Of a stretch of 64,000 bases of DNA, positions 10,766 through 19,469 are shown piece by piece. A program made the translations under genes and the position numbers. This DNA is from Pseudoxanthomonas broegbernensis. GTDB lineage: Bacteria > Pseudomonadota > Gammaproteobacteria > Xanthomonadales > Xanthomonadaceae. The notes under the pieces were generated by a model. The model did no database searches. It was not told where the DNA came from and was given only the letters and a program-made list of their open reading frames with translations. The first letter of the stretch is position 1. The number at the start of each line of letters is the position of its first letter. The DNA is taken from the NCBI RefSeq assembly GCF_014202435.1, contig NZ_JACHGU010000007.1, positions 38,477 to 102,476 of the forward strand, read 5' to 3'.

Positions 10766-10798
10766 GTAGGGCCGGCTTCAGCCGACGACCGCCATGCC
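10766..10798 (+). repeat. REP-like palindrome, left member of a facing pair
   Basis: GTAGGGCCGGCTTCAGCCGA followed by CGACCGCCATGCC. It faces the inverted copy at 10838-10860 across about 40 bases, forming a two-repeat unit between the sX13-like RNA and hemF (convergent). Confidence 0.8.
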
Positions 10799-10837
10799 AG
10801 CATGCCGGCCATCCGTTACTCGCGTTACTCGCCGTGT

Positions 10838-10860
10838 CCCGGCTGAAGCCGGCCCCTACA
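10838..10860 (-). repeat. REP-like palindrome, right member of the pair
   Basis: CCCGGCTGAAGCCGGCCCCT followed by ACA, the reverse complement of the family core with GTAGGGGCC end. With the copy at 10766 it could form one long hairpin. Confidence 0.8.
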
Positions 10861-10916
10861 AAAGGGATTGCGGACCCGCAGGTCGTGAAAGGAGCGGATG
10901 CAGACCGCCCCGGCCG

Positions 10917-11840
10917 CTATTCGGCCAGCCAGTCGCGCGGGACCAGGTAGTCCTGCAGCCGCGCCTCGGCGCTGCCCGCTCCCGGTTGGTAGCCGTATTC
11001 CCAGCGCACCCGCGGTGGCAGGCTCATCAGGATGGATTCGGCGCGCCCGCCGCTCTGCAGGCCGAACAGGGTGCCGCGGTCGTAGACCAGGTTGAACTCG
11101 ACGTAGCGGCCGCGCCGGTAGAGCTGGAACTCGCGCTCGCGCTCGCCGTAGGGCGTGTCCCGGCGTCGCTCGACGATGGGCAGATAGGCATCGAGGAAGC
11201 CGTCGCCGACCGCGCGCAGGTAGGCGAAGTCGCGCCCGAAGTCCTCGTGCAGGTCGTCGAAGAACAGCCCGCCCACGCCGCGGGTCTCGTTGCGGTGCCT
11301 GAGGAAGAAGTAGTCGTCGCACCAGCGCTTGTGCTCGGCGTAGCGCTGCGGGCCGTAGGGCGCGCACAGGCCGGACGCGGTGCGGTGCCAGTGGGCCACG
11401 TCCTCGTCGAAGGGGTAGAACGGGGTCAGGTCGAAGCCGCCGCCGAACCACCAGGCCACCGTTTCCCCCTCGCGCTCGGCGCGGAAGTGGCGGACGTTGG
11501 CATGGGTGGTGGGCAGGTAGGGATTGCGCGGATGGAACACCAGCGACACCCCGGCCGCGCGCCAGGACGCGCCGGCCAGCTCCGGCCGTGCCGCGCTGGC
11601 CGAGGGTGGCAGGCGGCTGCCGGACACGTCGGAGAACCCGATGCCGGCCTGCTCGAACACCGCGCCCTCGCGCAGCACCCGGGTGCGCCCGCCGCCGGCA
11701 TGCCCGCCGCCGCCGTCCGGGGTGCGGGTCCAGGCGTCCTCGGCGAAGCGGGCCTGGCCGTCGGCCGCCTCGATGGCCGCGCAGATGCGATCCTGCAGGC
11801 CGGTCAGATAGTCGCGTACGGCGTCGAAGTTCGGGTTCAT
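10917..11840 (-). CDS. hemF: Oxygen-dependent coproporphyrinogen III oxidase
   Basis: 307 residues, the family length. It decarboxylates coproporphyrinogen III to protoporphyrinogen IX in heme synthesis using O2, in the cytoplasm as a dimer. Visible family blocks: [64 protein letters not shown] and [20 protein letters not shown] near the C-terminus. The start codon has no ribosome binding site; instead a -10 box lies six bases upstream (see the separate entry). Confidence 0.97.
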   Translation of the reverse strand: MNPNFDAVRDYLTGLQDRICAAIEAADGQARFAEDAWTRTPDGGGGHAGGGRTRVLREGAVFEQAGIGFSDVSGSRLPPSASAARPELAGASWRAAGVSLVFHPRNPYLPTTHANVRHFRAEREGETVAWWFGGGFDLTPFYPFDEDVAHWHRTASGLCAPYGPQRYAEHKRWCDDYFFLRHRNETRGVGGLFFDDLHEDFGRDFAYLRAVGDGFLDAYLPIVERRRDTPYGEREREFQLYRRGRYVEFNLVYDRGTLFGLQSGGRAESILMSLPPRVRWEYGYQPGAGSAEARLQDYLVPRDWLAE

Positions 11841-11846
11841 GCCGGC

Positions 11847-11852
11847 ATTCTA
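11847..11852 (-). promoter_or_regulatory. hemF -10 box, leaderless configuration
   Basis: Minus strand TAGAAT, six bases (GCCGGC), then the hemF ATG ending at 11838. Box, spacing and spacer sequence are the same kind as at polA. Confidence 0.55.
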
Positions 11853-11883
11853 GCCGGGCCCCCGCAGCCTCCCTTGATCGCGA

Positions 11884-12447
11884 TCAAGCGGCCGGGCGGC
11901 GGAATTCGTCGCGCGCCGGCGCCGTGCACAGCTTCCAGGCGATCCAGCCGTGCAGCACCGCGAAGGCCACCGCGCCGACCAGGCCGGTGACGTAGGAGAG
12001 ATAGCGGCTGGCCTGCATCTGGGCCAGGAATTCGCGGCCCTCCGGAGTGTCGATCATGTCCGCGGGGAACATCGCCTGCAGGGTGTCGAACACGTGGCCG
12101 ATGGCGGCCAGGCCGGCGAAATTGAGCACCGCACCGCCGACCAGGAAGGCGATGAAGGTCCAGCGTGCCCATTCCCGGCGCCTCAGCAGGCCCCAGGAGG
12201 CGGCCAGGAACAGCGCCGACAGCAGCAGGCACAGCAGAGAGAGCGCCAGGCGCCATTCCAGCACCCAGACCACCCCGGCCGGCACCTCCGGCCGCTGCGC
12301 CAGCGTGGCCACCGCCGCATCCGGCATCAGCAGCGCCAGCAACGCCTGCGCCGCCGAGCCGGCCACGCCCAGCGCGCCCAGCAGCAGCGAGATCTTGGCC
12401 ATCACGGTGACGAAGCCGGCGCGCGGCAGCGGAGGCGGGACGGTCAT
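11884..12447 (-). CDS. Uncharacterised four-helix membrane protein
   Basis: 187 residues with four hydrophobic segments, at about 15-42, 62-88, 98-120 and 150-172. The longest loop (about 120-148, GHVFDTLQAMFPADMIDTPEG) is probably periplasmic. No motif that I can assign to a family with confidence. It has no obvious partner: hemF follows on the same strand after 43 bases, and the polyene ligase gene diverges from it. Confidence 0.75.
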   Translation of the reverse strand: MTVPPPLPRAGFVTVMAKISLLLGALGVAGSAAQALLALLMPDAAVATLAQRPEVPAGVVWVLEWRLALSLLCLLLSALFLAASWGLLRRREWARWTFIAFLVGGAVLNFAGLAAIGHVFDTLQAMFPADMIDTPEGREFLAQMQASRYLSYVTGLVGAVAFAVLHGWIAWKLCTAPARDEFRRPAA

Positions 12448-12610
12448 GGGCGATCCTGCACGGGCATGGGGACGTGCGCGGCATTGTGCCGGGCCGGCAC
12501 GGGAGCGGGTATCCCGGCGGGCGGCTTGCCTGCGCCGCCCCGTGCCGCCAAGCTAACCGGCAACACAGGCAGGCGCCGCGCCTGCCGCAGGGGGAGCGGG
12601 CAAACCGCCG

Positions 12611-14020
12611 ATGTCAGCCGTCATCCAGATTCACGCCCAGGCCACCGGCCGCCTGCCGCTGGCCAGCGGCGATCCCGACCGCGTCCTGGTCTTCGGCGGC
12701 GGTGCCGCGCCGGTACGGCTGGGCGGCTTCCTGGCGCAGGCGCACGCCCTGGCCGCGCGCCTGCCCGAGGGACGCCACATGGTCCCCCTGGTCGAGGACC
12801 GCCACCGTTTCCTGCTGGCGTTCTGCGCCGCTGCGCTGCGCGGGCAGTCATTGCTGCTGCCGCCCTCGGGCGCGCCCGGCACGGTGGCCGAGATCCTGCG
12901 GACCCATGCCGCCGCGGGCGCGTACGGCCTGGGCGGGACGCCACTGGAACCGCCGGCCCGGCACGTCCCTTTGCCCGACCTGGGGCAGGCTGCGCCCTGT
13001 AATGGGGTGCCGCAGGTCGAGGCCGCCGCGCTGGCCGCGATCGGCTACACCTCCGGCAGCACTGGGCGGCCGCAGGCGCACGCCAAGACCTGGGCCGCTT
13101 TCGCCACCGGGACCGCGCAGAACCGGCTGGCGCTGGCCGACCTGTGGGGCGATGCGCAGCCGCAGATCGTGGCCACGGTGCCGCCCCAGCACATGTACGG
13201 CATGGAGCTGTCGGTGCTGCTGCCGCTGCTGGGAGGCGCGGCGGTCCATGCCGGCCGGCCGCTGCTGCCGGCGGACGTGGCCCGCGCCCTGGGCGAGGCC
13301 CGCGGCCCGCGGCTGCTGGTCACCACGCCGGTGCACTTGTCTGCGCTGCTGCGTTCCGGAGTGGCACTGCCGCCGTTGGCCGGCCTCGTCTCGGCCACCG
13401 CACCGCTGTCGCCGGAACTGGCCGCGCAGGCCGAGGCGCGCTACGGCGGCCAGGTGCGCGAAATGTTCGGTTCCACCGAGACCTGCGTCTTCGCCTGCCG
13501 CCGCACGGCGCTGGAATCGCTGTGGAGGCCGATGCCCGGCGTGCGCCTGTGGCCGCAGCCCGATGGCACCCAGGTGCAGGCGCCGCACCTGCCCGCGCCG
13601 GTGGCCCTGGCCGACCTGGTCGAGATGCACGAGGACGGCCGCTTCCGCCTGTGCGGGCGGCAGGCCGACCTGCTGGAGATCGCCGGCAAGCGCGCCTCGC
13701 TCGGCGACCTGACCCGGCGCCTGCTGGCCGTGTCCGGGGTGGAGGACGGCGTGGTCGTGCAACTGGACGCGGAGCGGGACGGCGATGTCGGCCGCATCGC
13801 CGCGCTGGCGGTGGCGCCGGGGCTGTCGGCCGCGGACATCGTCGCCGCCCTGCGCGGCTCGGTCGACCCGGTGTTCCTGCCGCGCCGGATGCGCCTGCTG
13901 CCGGCGTTGCCGCGCAACGCCACCGGCAAGCTGCGTCGCGATGCGTTGCTGGACCTGCTGAACGACGCGCCGGCACCGCATTCATCCTCCATCGCGGATG
14001 GCGGCGGCGGCGCGGCCTAG
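12611..14020 (+). CDS. xanA2: Aryl-acid:ACP ligase (AMP-forming) of the polyene cluster
   Basis: 469-residue adenylating enzyme, short for the superfamily as is usual for polyene ligases. Motifs: IGYTSGSTGRPQ (P-loop, about 140), REMFGSTETCVF, FRLCGRQADLLEIAGKR (hinge) and the C-terminal lysine in LPRNATGKLRR. In xanthomonadin synthesis the matching enzyme activates 3-hydroxybenzoate and loads it on the cluster ACP. It is on the same strand as the main block but is separated from it by three unrelated features between 14 and 16.6 kb. The stop codon TAG is part of a TAGAAT box. Confidence 0.85.
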   Translation: MSAVIQIHAQATGRLPLASGDPDRVLVFGGGAAPVRLGGFLAQAHALAARLPEGRHMVPLVEDRHRFLLAFCAAALRGQSLLLPPSGAPGTVAEILRTHAAAGAYGLGGTPLEPPARHVPLPDLGQAAPCNGVPQVEAAALAAIGYTSGSTGRPQAHAKTWAAFATGTAQNRLALADLWGDAQPQIVATVPPQHMYGMELSVLLPLLGGAAVHAGRPLLPADVARALGEARGPRLLVTTPVHLSALLRSGVALPPLAGLVSATAPLSPELAAQAEARYGGQVREMFGSTETCVFACRRTALESLWRPMPGVRLWPQPDGTQVQAPHLPAPVALADLVEMHEDGRFRLCGRQADLLEIAGKRASLGDLTRRLLAVSGVEDGVVVQLDAERDGDVGRIAALAVAPGLSAADIVAALRGSVDPVFLPRRMRLLPALPRNATGKLRRDALLDLLNDAPAPHSSSIADGGGGAA

Positions 14021-14023
14021 AAT
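14018..14023 (+). promoter_or_regulatory. Possible -10 box for the patatin lipoprotein gene
   Basis: TAGAAT overlapping the ligase stop codon. It would give a leader of about 35 bases before GTG 14064. No -35 hexamer recognised. Confidence 0.3.
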
Positions 14024-14063
14024 CGCAGGGCCGCATCCCGTGGCGCCAGGCCCCGCCGATCCC

Positions 14064-15137
14064 GTGAACGTCTCCCAGCCGCCGTCTCCGCCGGTGCGCC
14101 TTGTGCGCCGCGCCGCACTGCCGTTTCTCGCCGGCCTGATGCTGGCCGCCTGCGGCGGTCCCCGGCCCGGGCCGCCGCCGGCACCGGCGGCGCCGCCCGC
14201 CGCGCAAGCCGATCCGGTGCTGCCGCCGCTGAAGATCGGCCTGGCGCTGGGTGGCGGCGCGGCCAAGGGCTTCGCCCATGTCGGCGTGATCAAGATGCTG
14301 GAGGCCAACGGCCTGCGCCCCGACGTGGTGGCCGGGACCAGCGCCGGCAGCGTGGTCGGCGCGCTGTACGCCGGCGGCATGGACCCGTTCCTGCTGCAGG
14401 AGCGCGCGGTGGCGCTGGACGAGGCCAGCATCCGCGACGTGCGTCTGTTCTCCGGCGGCCTGGTGCAGGGCCTGAAGCTGCAGGAATACGTGAACGACCA
14501 GGTCGGCAAGCGCCCGATCGAGCGCCTGCGCAAGCCCTTCGCGGCGGTGGCCACGCGCCTGGAGACCGGCGAGCGCACGGTGTTCGTGCGCGGCAACACC
14601 GGCCAGGCGGTGCGCGCCTCCAGCAGCGTGCCGGGCGTGTTCGAGCCGGTGACCATCGGCGATTACCAGTACGTGGACGGCGGCGTGGTCAGCCCGGTGC
14701 CGGTGGACGCGGCGCGCCAGCTCGGCGCGGACTTCGTCATCGCCGTGGACATCTCCAACAAGGCCGGCGGCCGCCGCCCGGACGGCATGCTCGGCATCGT
14801 CAACCAGTCCATCGCGATCATGGGCCAGCGCCTGGGCGAGCAGGAGCTGGCGCGCGCCGACGCGGTGATCCGGCCGAAGGTGCTGGAGTTCGGCTCGGCC
14901 GATTTCAGCCGCCGCAACCAGGCGATCCTGGAAGGCGAGAAGGCCGCGCTGGCGGCGCTGCCGCAGATCCGCGCGGGGCTGGAAACGCTGCAGGCGCAGC
15001 GCCTTCGGCAGGCGCGCGAACAACAGGCGCGCATGGCGGCGCAGCGCGCGGCCGCCGAGGCGCCGGCATGCGACGAGGACGGCTCGCGCTGGAACCCGTT
15101 CCGGCGCAAGGACGGTACCTGCGCGGCGTCGCGCTAG
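14064..15137 (+). CDS. Patatin-like phospholipase lipoprotein
   Basis: 357 residues from a GTG start. A signal peptide with lipobox MLAACGG puts the acylated Cys at 30, followed by a Pro/Ala linker. The patatin domain has the oxyanion loop ALGGGAAKGF (61-70), nucleophile motif GTSAGS (Ser 93) and the DGG motif at 205-207, so the Ser-Asp dyad is complete. It resembles the RssA-like lipoproteins. The C-terminus is an Arg/Ala-rich helix. A lipid-hydrolysing job in the envelope is inferred; no link to the pigment pathway is shown. Upstream ATG codons lie inside the ligase gene. Confidence 0.88.
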   Translation: MNVSQPPSPPVRLVRRAALPFLAGLMLAACGGPRPGPPPAPAAPPAAQADPVLPPLKIGLALGGGAAKGFAHVGVIKMLEANGLRPDVVAGTSAGSVVGALYAGGMDPFLLQERAVALDEASIRDVRLFSGGLVQGLKLQEYVNDQVGKRPIERLRKPFAAVATRLETGERTVFVRGNTGQAVRASSSVPGVFEPVTIGDYQYVDGGVVSPVPVDAARQLGADFVIAVDISNKAGGRRPDGMLGIVNQSIAIMGQRLGEQELARADAVIRPKVLEFGSADFSRRNQAILEGEKAALAALPQIRAGLETLQAQRLRQAREQQARMAAQRAAAEAPACDEDGSRWNPFRRKDGTCAASR

Positions 15138-15138
15138 C

Positions 15139-15325
15139 TGTGATCTCTCAGTAGGTTGTTCATCCGGGGTGATCCCGGAAGACTGGAGGTGCGACCCAAC
15201 CAGCCCCCCAGGAGCCCCGGATGAACCTGCATAAACATGCCCGTCTTACGCCTCGCGGTCGAGCCCTGCTTGTCGAGCGGGTGATCAATCACGGCCTGCG
15301 GGTCGAGGAGGCCGCCACCCTGCCG
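15139..15325 (+). mobile_element. IS481-type insertion sequence relic, left end only
   Basis: Begins with TGTGATCTCTCAGTAGG, a terminal repeat starting TGT as in IS481-family elements, one base after the patatin stop. It continues to the first codons of a transposase at 15221. Element-like sequence stops near 15325, just before the stop of the opposing serine hydrolase at 15340. The right end and the DDE catalytic domain are missing from the window, so this is a dead fragment. Confidence 0.75.
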
Positions 15326-15376
15326 GCGTGGCCGGCGCCTCACTCCCGCGGCGCGGCCGCCGAGGTGTCGTGGTAG
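15221..15376 (+). pseudogene. Truncated IS481-family transposase N-terminus
   Basis: Starts MNLHKHARLTPRGRALLVER and continues VINHGLRVEEAA, the characteristic opening of IS481-family transposases (helix-turn-helix DNA-binding part). Similarity ends at about residue 33. The last 18 codons run into the end of the serine hydrolase gene on the other strand and stop at 15376. Roughly 30 of some 320 residues remain, so it cannot function. Confidence 0.8.
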
Positions 15377-16638
15377 TACACCGCGTCGCGGAAGGCCTTG
15401 TGCAGCGGCACCTTGCCGAATGGCAGCCACTGCGCGAACAGCACCGCGGCGATGTCGTTGGTCGGGTCCACCCAGAACAGCGTGTTCGCCGCGCCGTCCC
15501 AGAAGAACTCGCCCACCTCGCCGGATGCCTCGGCCGCGTTCTTCGGCGGCGCGATGCGCACCGCGAAGTCGATGCCGAAGCCCACCTGGCCCTTGCCCGG
15601 CAGCCAGGAGGTGTCGGTGGCCGCGGCGGGCAGCGCATCGCTGGCCATCAGCCGTACGGTGGCCGGCTTCAGCAGGCGAGCGCCGTCCAGCTCGCCGCCG
15701 TTGCCCAGCATCCGGGCGAAGCGCATGTAGTCGTCGAGGGTGGAGGTCAGCCCCCAGCTTCCGGGCTTGAGCGCGGTCTCGCGGGCGTTGAGCTTGTAGG
15801 CCTCCGCGTCGGGGATGCGGGTCATCACCCCGTCGTCGCTGCGCAGGTACAGCGCGGCCACGCGCGGCCAGTCGCCGGCGCGGATGGTGTAGCGGGTGTC
15901 CTTCATCTTCAGCGGATCGAACACCCGGCGCTGCAGGTAGCGGTCGAACGGCTGCCCGGACAGCACTTCCACCAGCCGCGCCTGCACGTCCACCGCCGGC
16001 GAATAGAGCCAGCGCGTGCCCGGCGCGTACAGCAGCGGCACGGTGGCCAGGCGGCGGCTCATCTCCTCCAGGGTGTTGCCGAAGTTCTCCGGGTCGGCCT
16101 GGCGGTACAGCAGGCCCACCGGGCCGGAATCGCCGTTGCCGCCGACGAAGCCGGCGGTATGGCGCAGCAGGTCGCGGACCAGGATCGGCCGCGGCGGCGC
16201 CACCAGCAGCGGCTGGCCCTTGACGTCGGTGCCGGCGTGGACGCGCACGTCGGCGAACTCCGGCAGGTACTTGGCCAGCGGGTCGTCGAGCTGGAACTTG
16301 CCCTGCTCGTACAACTGCATCAGCGCCACGCCGGTGACCGGCTTGGTCATGGAGAAGATCTGCACGATGGTGTCGCGCGCTATCGGCCGGCCGGCCTCGC
16401 GGTCGGCCAGGCCGAAGCTGCCGAAGTAGGCCTCGCGCCCGTCCTGCCAGACCAGTGCGGAAACGCCGACCAGGCTGCCGGCGTCCACCAGCCCGCCCAG
16501 GGCCTCGTCGATGCGTTGTGGCTCGATGCGCGCCACGTCGGCGGCACCGGAACCATCCGGCGGGAGGGCCGTGGCCGGCAACGACGCCGCGGCGAGGATC
16601 AGGACGGACAGCAAAGCGGTCAGGCGCGGATGGATCAT
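15340..16638 (-). CDS. Exported serine hydrolase of the class C beta-lactamase fold
   Basis: 432 residues with a signal peptide (MIHPRLTALLSVLILAAASL, cleavage near residue 25). The catalytic motif SMTK is at 96-99, and LYSPA with Tyr 212 stands in for the YxN motif. The family includes esterases, carboxypeptidases and lactamases; the sequence looks esterase-like (EstB/LovD type) and resistance should not be inferred. GAGGGG lies before ATG 16638. The gene's 3' end abuts the insertion sequence relic. Confidence 0.87.
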   Translation of the reverse strand: MIHPRLTALLSVLILAAASLPATALPPDGSGAADVARIEPQRIDEALGGLVDAGSLVGVSALVWQDGREAYFGSFGLADREAGRPIARDTIVQIFSMTKPVTGVALMQLYEQGKFQLDDPLAKYLPEFADVRVHAGTDVKGQPLLVAPPRPILVRDLLRHTAGFVGGNGDSGPVGLLYRQADPENFGNTLEEMSRRLATVPLLYAPGTRWLYSPAVDVQARLVEVLSGQPFDRYLQRRVFDPLKMKDTRYTIRAGDWPRVAALYLRSDDGVMTRIPDAEAYKLNARETALKPGSWGLTSTLDDYMRFARMLGNGGELDGARLLKPATVRLMASDALPAAATDTSWLPGKGQVGFGIDFAVRIAPPKNAAEASGEVGEFFWDGAANTLFWVDPTNDIAAVLFAQWLPFGKVPLHKAFRDAVYYHDTSAAAPRE

Positions 16639-16894
16639 CGTATTCCCCTCTCGGATTCGTGCTCGGCGGCCGGGCGCGCGCATCGCGGCGCGGTGGCGGC
16701 GGGGAGCTGGCCGCAGTATGGCAGCGCGCGGTGCGACCGGCGGCAATGGTTGCCGATGAGACCTGGGGCCTGGGTCCGCCTGGCCGCCGCGTCGGCCTGT
16801 CCTGTGGCATCCACGAGGCGCGTGTTGCGAGCATCCGATCGTACGATGGCCAAGCCGGCCCGGGGCCAGCGCGATCCGTCGCCGGACCGGCCGG

Positions 16895-18004
16895 CTACGG
16901 CTCGCCGGGGGCCGGCCCGTGCACGCCGTCGATCTCCACCAGCAGTTCGCTGCGGCATACCTGGGCATGCAGCAGCAGGCGCTGCACCGACGGGTCCAGG
17001 CGGGATTCCAGCCGCGCGGCGACGTCGCCGACGTCGCCGCGGTCGCGGACGTAGACCTTGAGCAGGCTGCCGGCGCCGAGGGTGGCCGGCAGGTCGGGCG
17101 ATTGGTGCCGGGCGGCGGCGATCAGGCTGTGGAGATTGGCCAGCGTCTCGTCCGCCTGCGCCGCCGCCGAGCCGGAATGGAGCGAGGCATGGCCGACGAT
17201 GGCGGCCGTACCCGACAGCAGCAGCGGCATGGCCGCGCCATCGGGCGGCAGCATCGCGCGGGCGAAGCTGGGCGGCTGCGGCCCGTACTGGCGCGGGTAG
17301 CGGTAGGCGCTGACCTGGCGCGGATTCTCCACCGGCGTGCCCGGCGTGCGCGATGCCAGCCAATACACCTGCAGTCGACGCCGGCCGTCGCAACGGCCGA
17401 TGGCGGTGGCCGCCGGCAACCGCGCCGCATCCATCTCGCCCAGGCCGGCGGCGCGGCCCACGCAGAATTGCCGGTAGCGTTCCTCGTCGCTTTCGCCCAG
17501 GGTGATGGCGTCCATGTAGTTCCACACGCGCAGCAGGTGCGGCATGCCGCACTCGGCCAGCGAAGCGATCATGCGCGCATAGGCCTGGCTGGCCGCGGCG
17601 CCGATGCCGGCATCCGGCTCTTCGATCTCCAGCGCGGCGAACAGCAGGTCCCCGTCGCTGGACCAGGCCACGCCGTCGCGGCGGCCGGCGGCCACCGGCG
17701 ACCGGGTGCGCCAGACCTCGATCCAGGGCGGCGTCCCCGGCAGGGGTTCCAGCGGCACCCTCAGCCAGCGCGGGTCGTCGCCCGCGTCTGGTGCGTCCTG
17801 GCCGAAGCCGAACACCGCCAGCACGCGTTCGTCGGCCAGTTGCCGCGGCAGCGTGTCCGCGGGCGCATAGAAGACCTGCAGATGCGGCAGGGAGGTGCTG
17901 CGGTTTCCCGCCAACGGCGGTGCCCGCCCGCCCGGGCCCTCGCCCTCGACTGCCGCGCCCGCCGTCGATGCGGGCGCTGGATTCGTCGATGCGGTGCGGG
18001 TCAT
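16895..18004 (-). CDS. xanB2: Chorismatase, 3-/4-hydroxybenzoate synthase
   Basis: 369 residues. It matches the chorismatase family to which XanB2 of Xanthomonas belongs: LQVFYAPADTLPRQL, FAALEIEEPDAG, LLRVWNYMDAI, YRQFCVGRAAG, TAIGRCDG, VYWLAS, and a C-terminal half ending AQVCRSELLVEIDGVHG. XanB2 hydrolyses chorismate to hydroxybenzoates and pyruvate, supplying 3-HBA as polyene starter and 4-HBA for ubiquinone. It diverges from the ACP gene across 133 bases. ATG 18004 is chosen; the frame remains open upstream, and the extreme N-terminus (Thr/Ala/Gly-rich) is uncertain. Confidence 0.9.
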   Translation of the reverse strand: MTRTASTNPAPASTAGAAVEGEGPGGRAPPLAGNRSTSLPHLQVFYAPADTLPRQLADERVLAVFGFGQDAPDAGDDPRWLRVPLEPLPGTPPWIEVWRTRSPVAAGRRDGVAWSSDGDLLFAALEIEEPDAGIGAAASQAYARMIASLAECGMPHLLRVWNYMDAITLGESDEERYRQFCVGRAAGLGEMDAARLPAATAIGRCDGRRRLQVYWLASRTPGTPVENPRQVSAYRYPRQYGPQPPSFARAMLPPDGAAMPLLLSGTAAIVGHASLHSGSAAAQADETLANLHSLIAAARHQSPDLPATLGAGSLLKVYVRDRGDVGDVAARLESRLDPSVQRLLLHAQVCRSELLVEIDGVHGPAPGEP

Positions 18005-18137
18005 TCGGCGGAAACCGGGGTGCGAGGGCGGGTCCGGGATGATAACTCGGCCCCACGCCGGCCGCGTTCGGGCTTGCGCGGCAGCGGCCGATGCCGGATC
18101 GTTGCCGGCCTGCAATGTCTTCGGAAGGGAAACCGCA

Positions 18138-18407
18138 ATGCCGCAGCAGACCGACGCCGAGCGCGAGCTGGCCGAACTCCTGGTGGAAAGCCTGAACCTG
18201 GAGGGCATGGACCCGCACGGGATCGATCCGGAGGCGCCGTTGTTCAACGAGGGCCTGGGCCTGGATTCGATCGATGCGCTGGAGTTGTCGCTGGCCATCG
18301 GCAAGCGCTACGGCGTGCAATTGCGTTCGGAAGGCGAGGACGACCGCCGCATCTTCGGGTCGCTGCGCGCGTTGTCGGCCCATGTCCAGTCGCAACGCGC
18401 CGGCTGA
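18138..18407 (+). CDS. xanC: Acyl carrier protein of the polyene cluster
   Basis: 89 residues. The phosphopantetheine attachment site is Ser 44 in GLGLDSIDALEL. GGAAGGGA precedes the ATG. It carries the aryl starter and the growing polyene. It is the first gene of a tightly packed block on the plus strand and overlaps the next gene by 26 bases. Many aryl polyene clusters in other bacteria have two ACPs; only this one is in the window. Confidence 0.92.
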   Translation: MPQQTDAERELAELLVESLNLEGMDPHGIDPEAPLFNEGLGLDSIDALELSLAIGKRYGVQLRSEGEDDRRIFGSLRALSAHVQSQRAG

Positions 18408-19146
18408 AACGCCGGCCGCGGCGGTGGGTCCCGCGCCGTCGCTGCGCGACCCGGCCGAGGCGCTGGTGCTGCCTGCGCAGGCGGCGCTGGGCGTGGCCTA
18501 CCCGTTCCTCGCCCACGCCGCCGCCATCCAGGGCAGCGGCTGGGCGGCGCTGGCGCTGGCCGACCTGGTGCTGTTGGTGCTGGCCGGACCTCTGCTGCAT
18601 CGGCGGGCGTGGGCGCTGGCGTTGTTGGTGGCGCTGCTGGCGGGGCTGGCATGGCTGGTCGGCACGTCCTGGCCGGACTTGCTGCTGCTCGCGCCGCCGG
18701 TGCTGTTCACCGGCTGGCTGGCGTGGTGGTTCGCGCGCAGCCTGCGCGAGGGGCGCACGCCGCTGGTATCCCGAATCGTGGCCGCGCTGTACGCGCGCGC
18801 GGGCTGGGCGACGTCGCCGCCGCTGCTGGCCTATGCGCGCAGCCTGACCGCGGCCTGGGCCGCGCTGCTGGCCTTCCTGACCCTGGCCAATGCGGCGCTG
18901 GCCCTGTGCGCCGTGCCGGGCGGGGCGCTGCATGCGCTCGGTCGCGTGCCGTGGGTGGCGGTATCGCACACGGCCTGGTCGTGGTTCGCCAACCTGCTCA
19001 ACTACGGCGTGGTCGGCGGCTTCATGGCCGGCGAATTCCTCTATCGCAAGCGCCGCTTCCCGCAGCGGCCCTACCGCAATGCGGCGCAGTTCGTACGCCA
19101 GATGGCCGGCCTGGGCCCGGCGTTCTGGCGCGACCTGCTGCGCTGA
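18382..19146 (+). CDS. Polyene-cluster membrane protein (COG4648-like)
   Basis: 254 residues, very hydrophobic, with about six predicted membrane segments between residues 20 and 235. The blocks LVLPAQAALGVAYPFLAHAA near the start and WFANLLNYGVVGGFMAGEFLYRKRRFP near the end look like the uncharacterised membrane protein that follows the ACP in aryl polyene and xanthomonadin clusters. Exact role unknown; it may anchor the soluble enzymes to the membrane. It starts inside the ACP gene (ATG 18382), which suggests translational coupling. Confidence 0.8.
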   Translation: MSSRNAPAETPAAAVGPAPSLRDPAEALVLPAQAALGVAYPFLAHAAAIQGSGWAALALADLVLLVLAGPLLHRRAWALALLVALLAGLAWLVGTSWPDLLLLAPPVLFTGWLAWWFARSLREGRTPLVSRIVAALYARAGWATSPPLLAYARSLTAAWAALLAFLTLANAALALCAVPGGALHALGRVPWVAVSHTAWSWFANLLNYGVVGGFMAGEFLYRKRRFPQRPYRNAAQFVRQMAGLGPAFWRDLLR

Positions 19147-19169
19147 GCGCGCCGCCGTGATCGGGCGAT

Positions 19170-19175
19170 TATGCT
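19170..19175 (+). promoter_or_regulatory. -10 box before the first dehydratase, leaderless configuration
   Basis: TATGCT, six bases, then ATG 19182. Same box-to-start distance as polA, hemF, ftsE and the ketoreductase gene. It suggests an internal promoter in the polyene block. Confidence 0.45.
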
Positions 19176-19181
19176 TGGGCC

Positions 19182-19469
19182 ATGCGCTTCGCCGTTCCCC
19201 ACGACCATCCCTGCCTGGCCGGGCACTTCCCCGGGTGCCCACTGGTGCCCGGCGTGGTGGTGCTGGAGCGCGTGCTGGAGGCCATCGAGGCCGAATGCGG
19301 CCGGGTGGGCGCGCTGTGCCTGCCGCAGGTGAAGTTCCTGCGGCCGCTGCTGCCGGGCCAGGAAGCGGAGGTGGTGCTGGCCGGGACCGCGCCGCGCTGG
19401 CGCTTCGAGGTCCGCGGCGCCGTGGGCCCGCTGGCGCGCGGGGAGATACGGATCGGTGGGCATGATTGA
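19182..19469 (+). CDS. Small hotdog 3-hydroxyacyl-ACP dehydratase
   Basis: 95 residues. The catalytic region is HDHPCLAGHFPGCPLVPG, matching the FabZ/FabA-like HFPGxPxxPG motif with the active-site His. The rest is one short hotdog half (VKFLRPLLPGQEAEVVL), shorter than housekeeping FabZ (about 150) but typical for the dehydratase subunit of aryl polyene clusters, which pairs with a second hotdog protein (the gene at 23442 here). It removes water after each ketoreduction to form the conjugated chain. Confidence 0.85.
   Translation: MRFAVPHDHPCLAGHFPGCPLVPGVVVLERVLEAIEAECGRVGALCLPQVKFLRPLLPGQEAEVVLAGTAPRWRFEVRGAVGPLARGEIRIGGHD

Noticed and set aside
15340..16638. Calling the serine hydrolase an antibiotic resistance beta-lactamase
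   Set aside because: It has SMTK, but the other motifs are esterase-like; the fold is shared by many non-lactamases.
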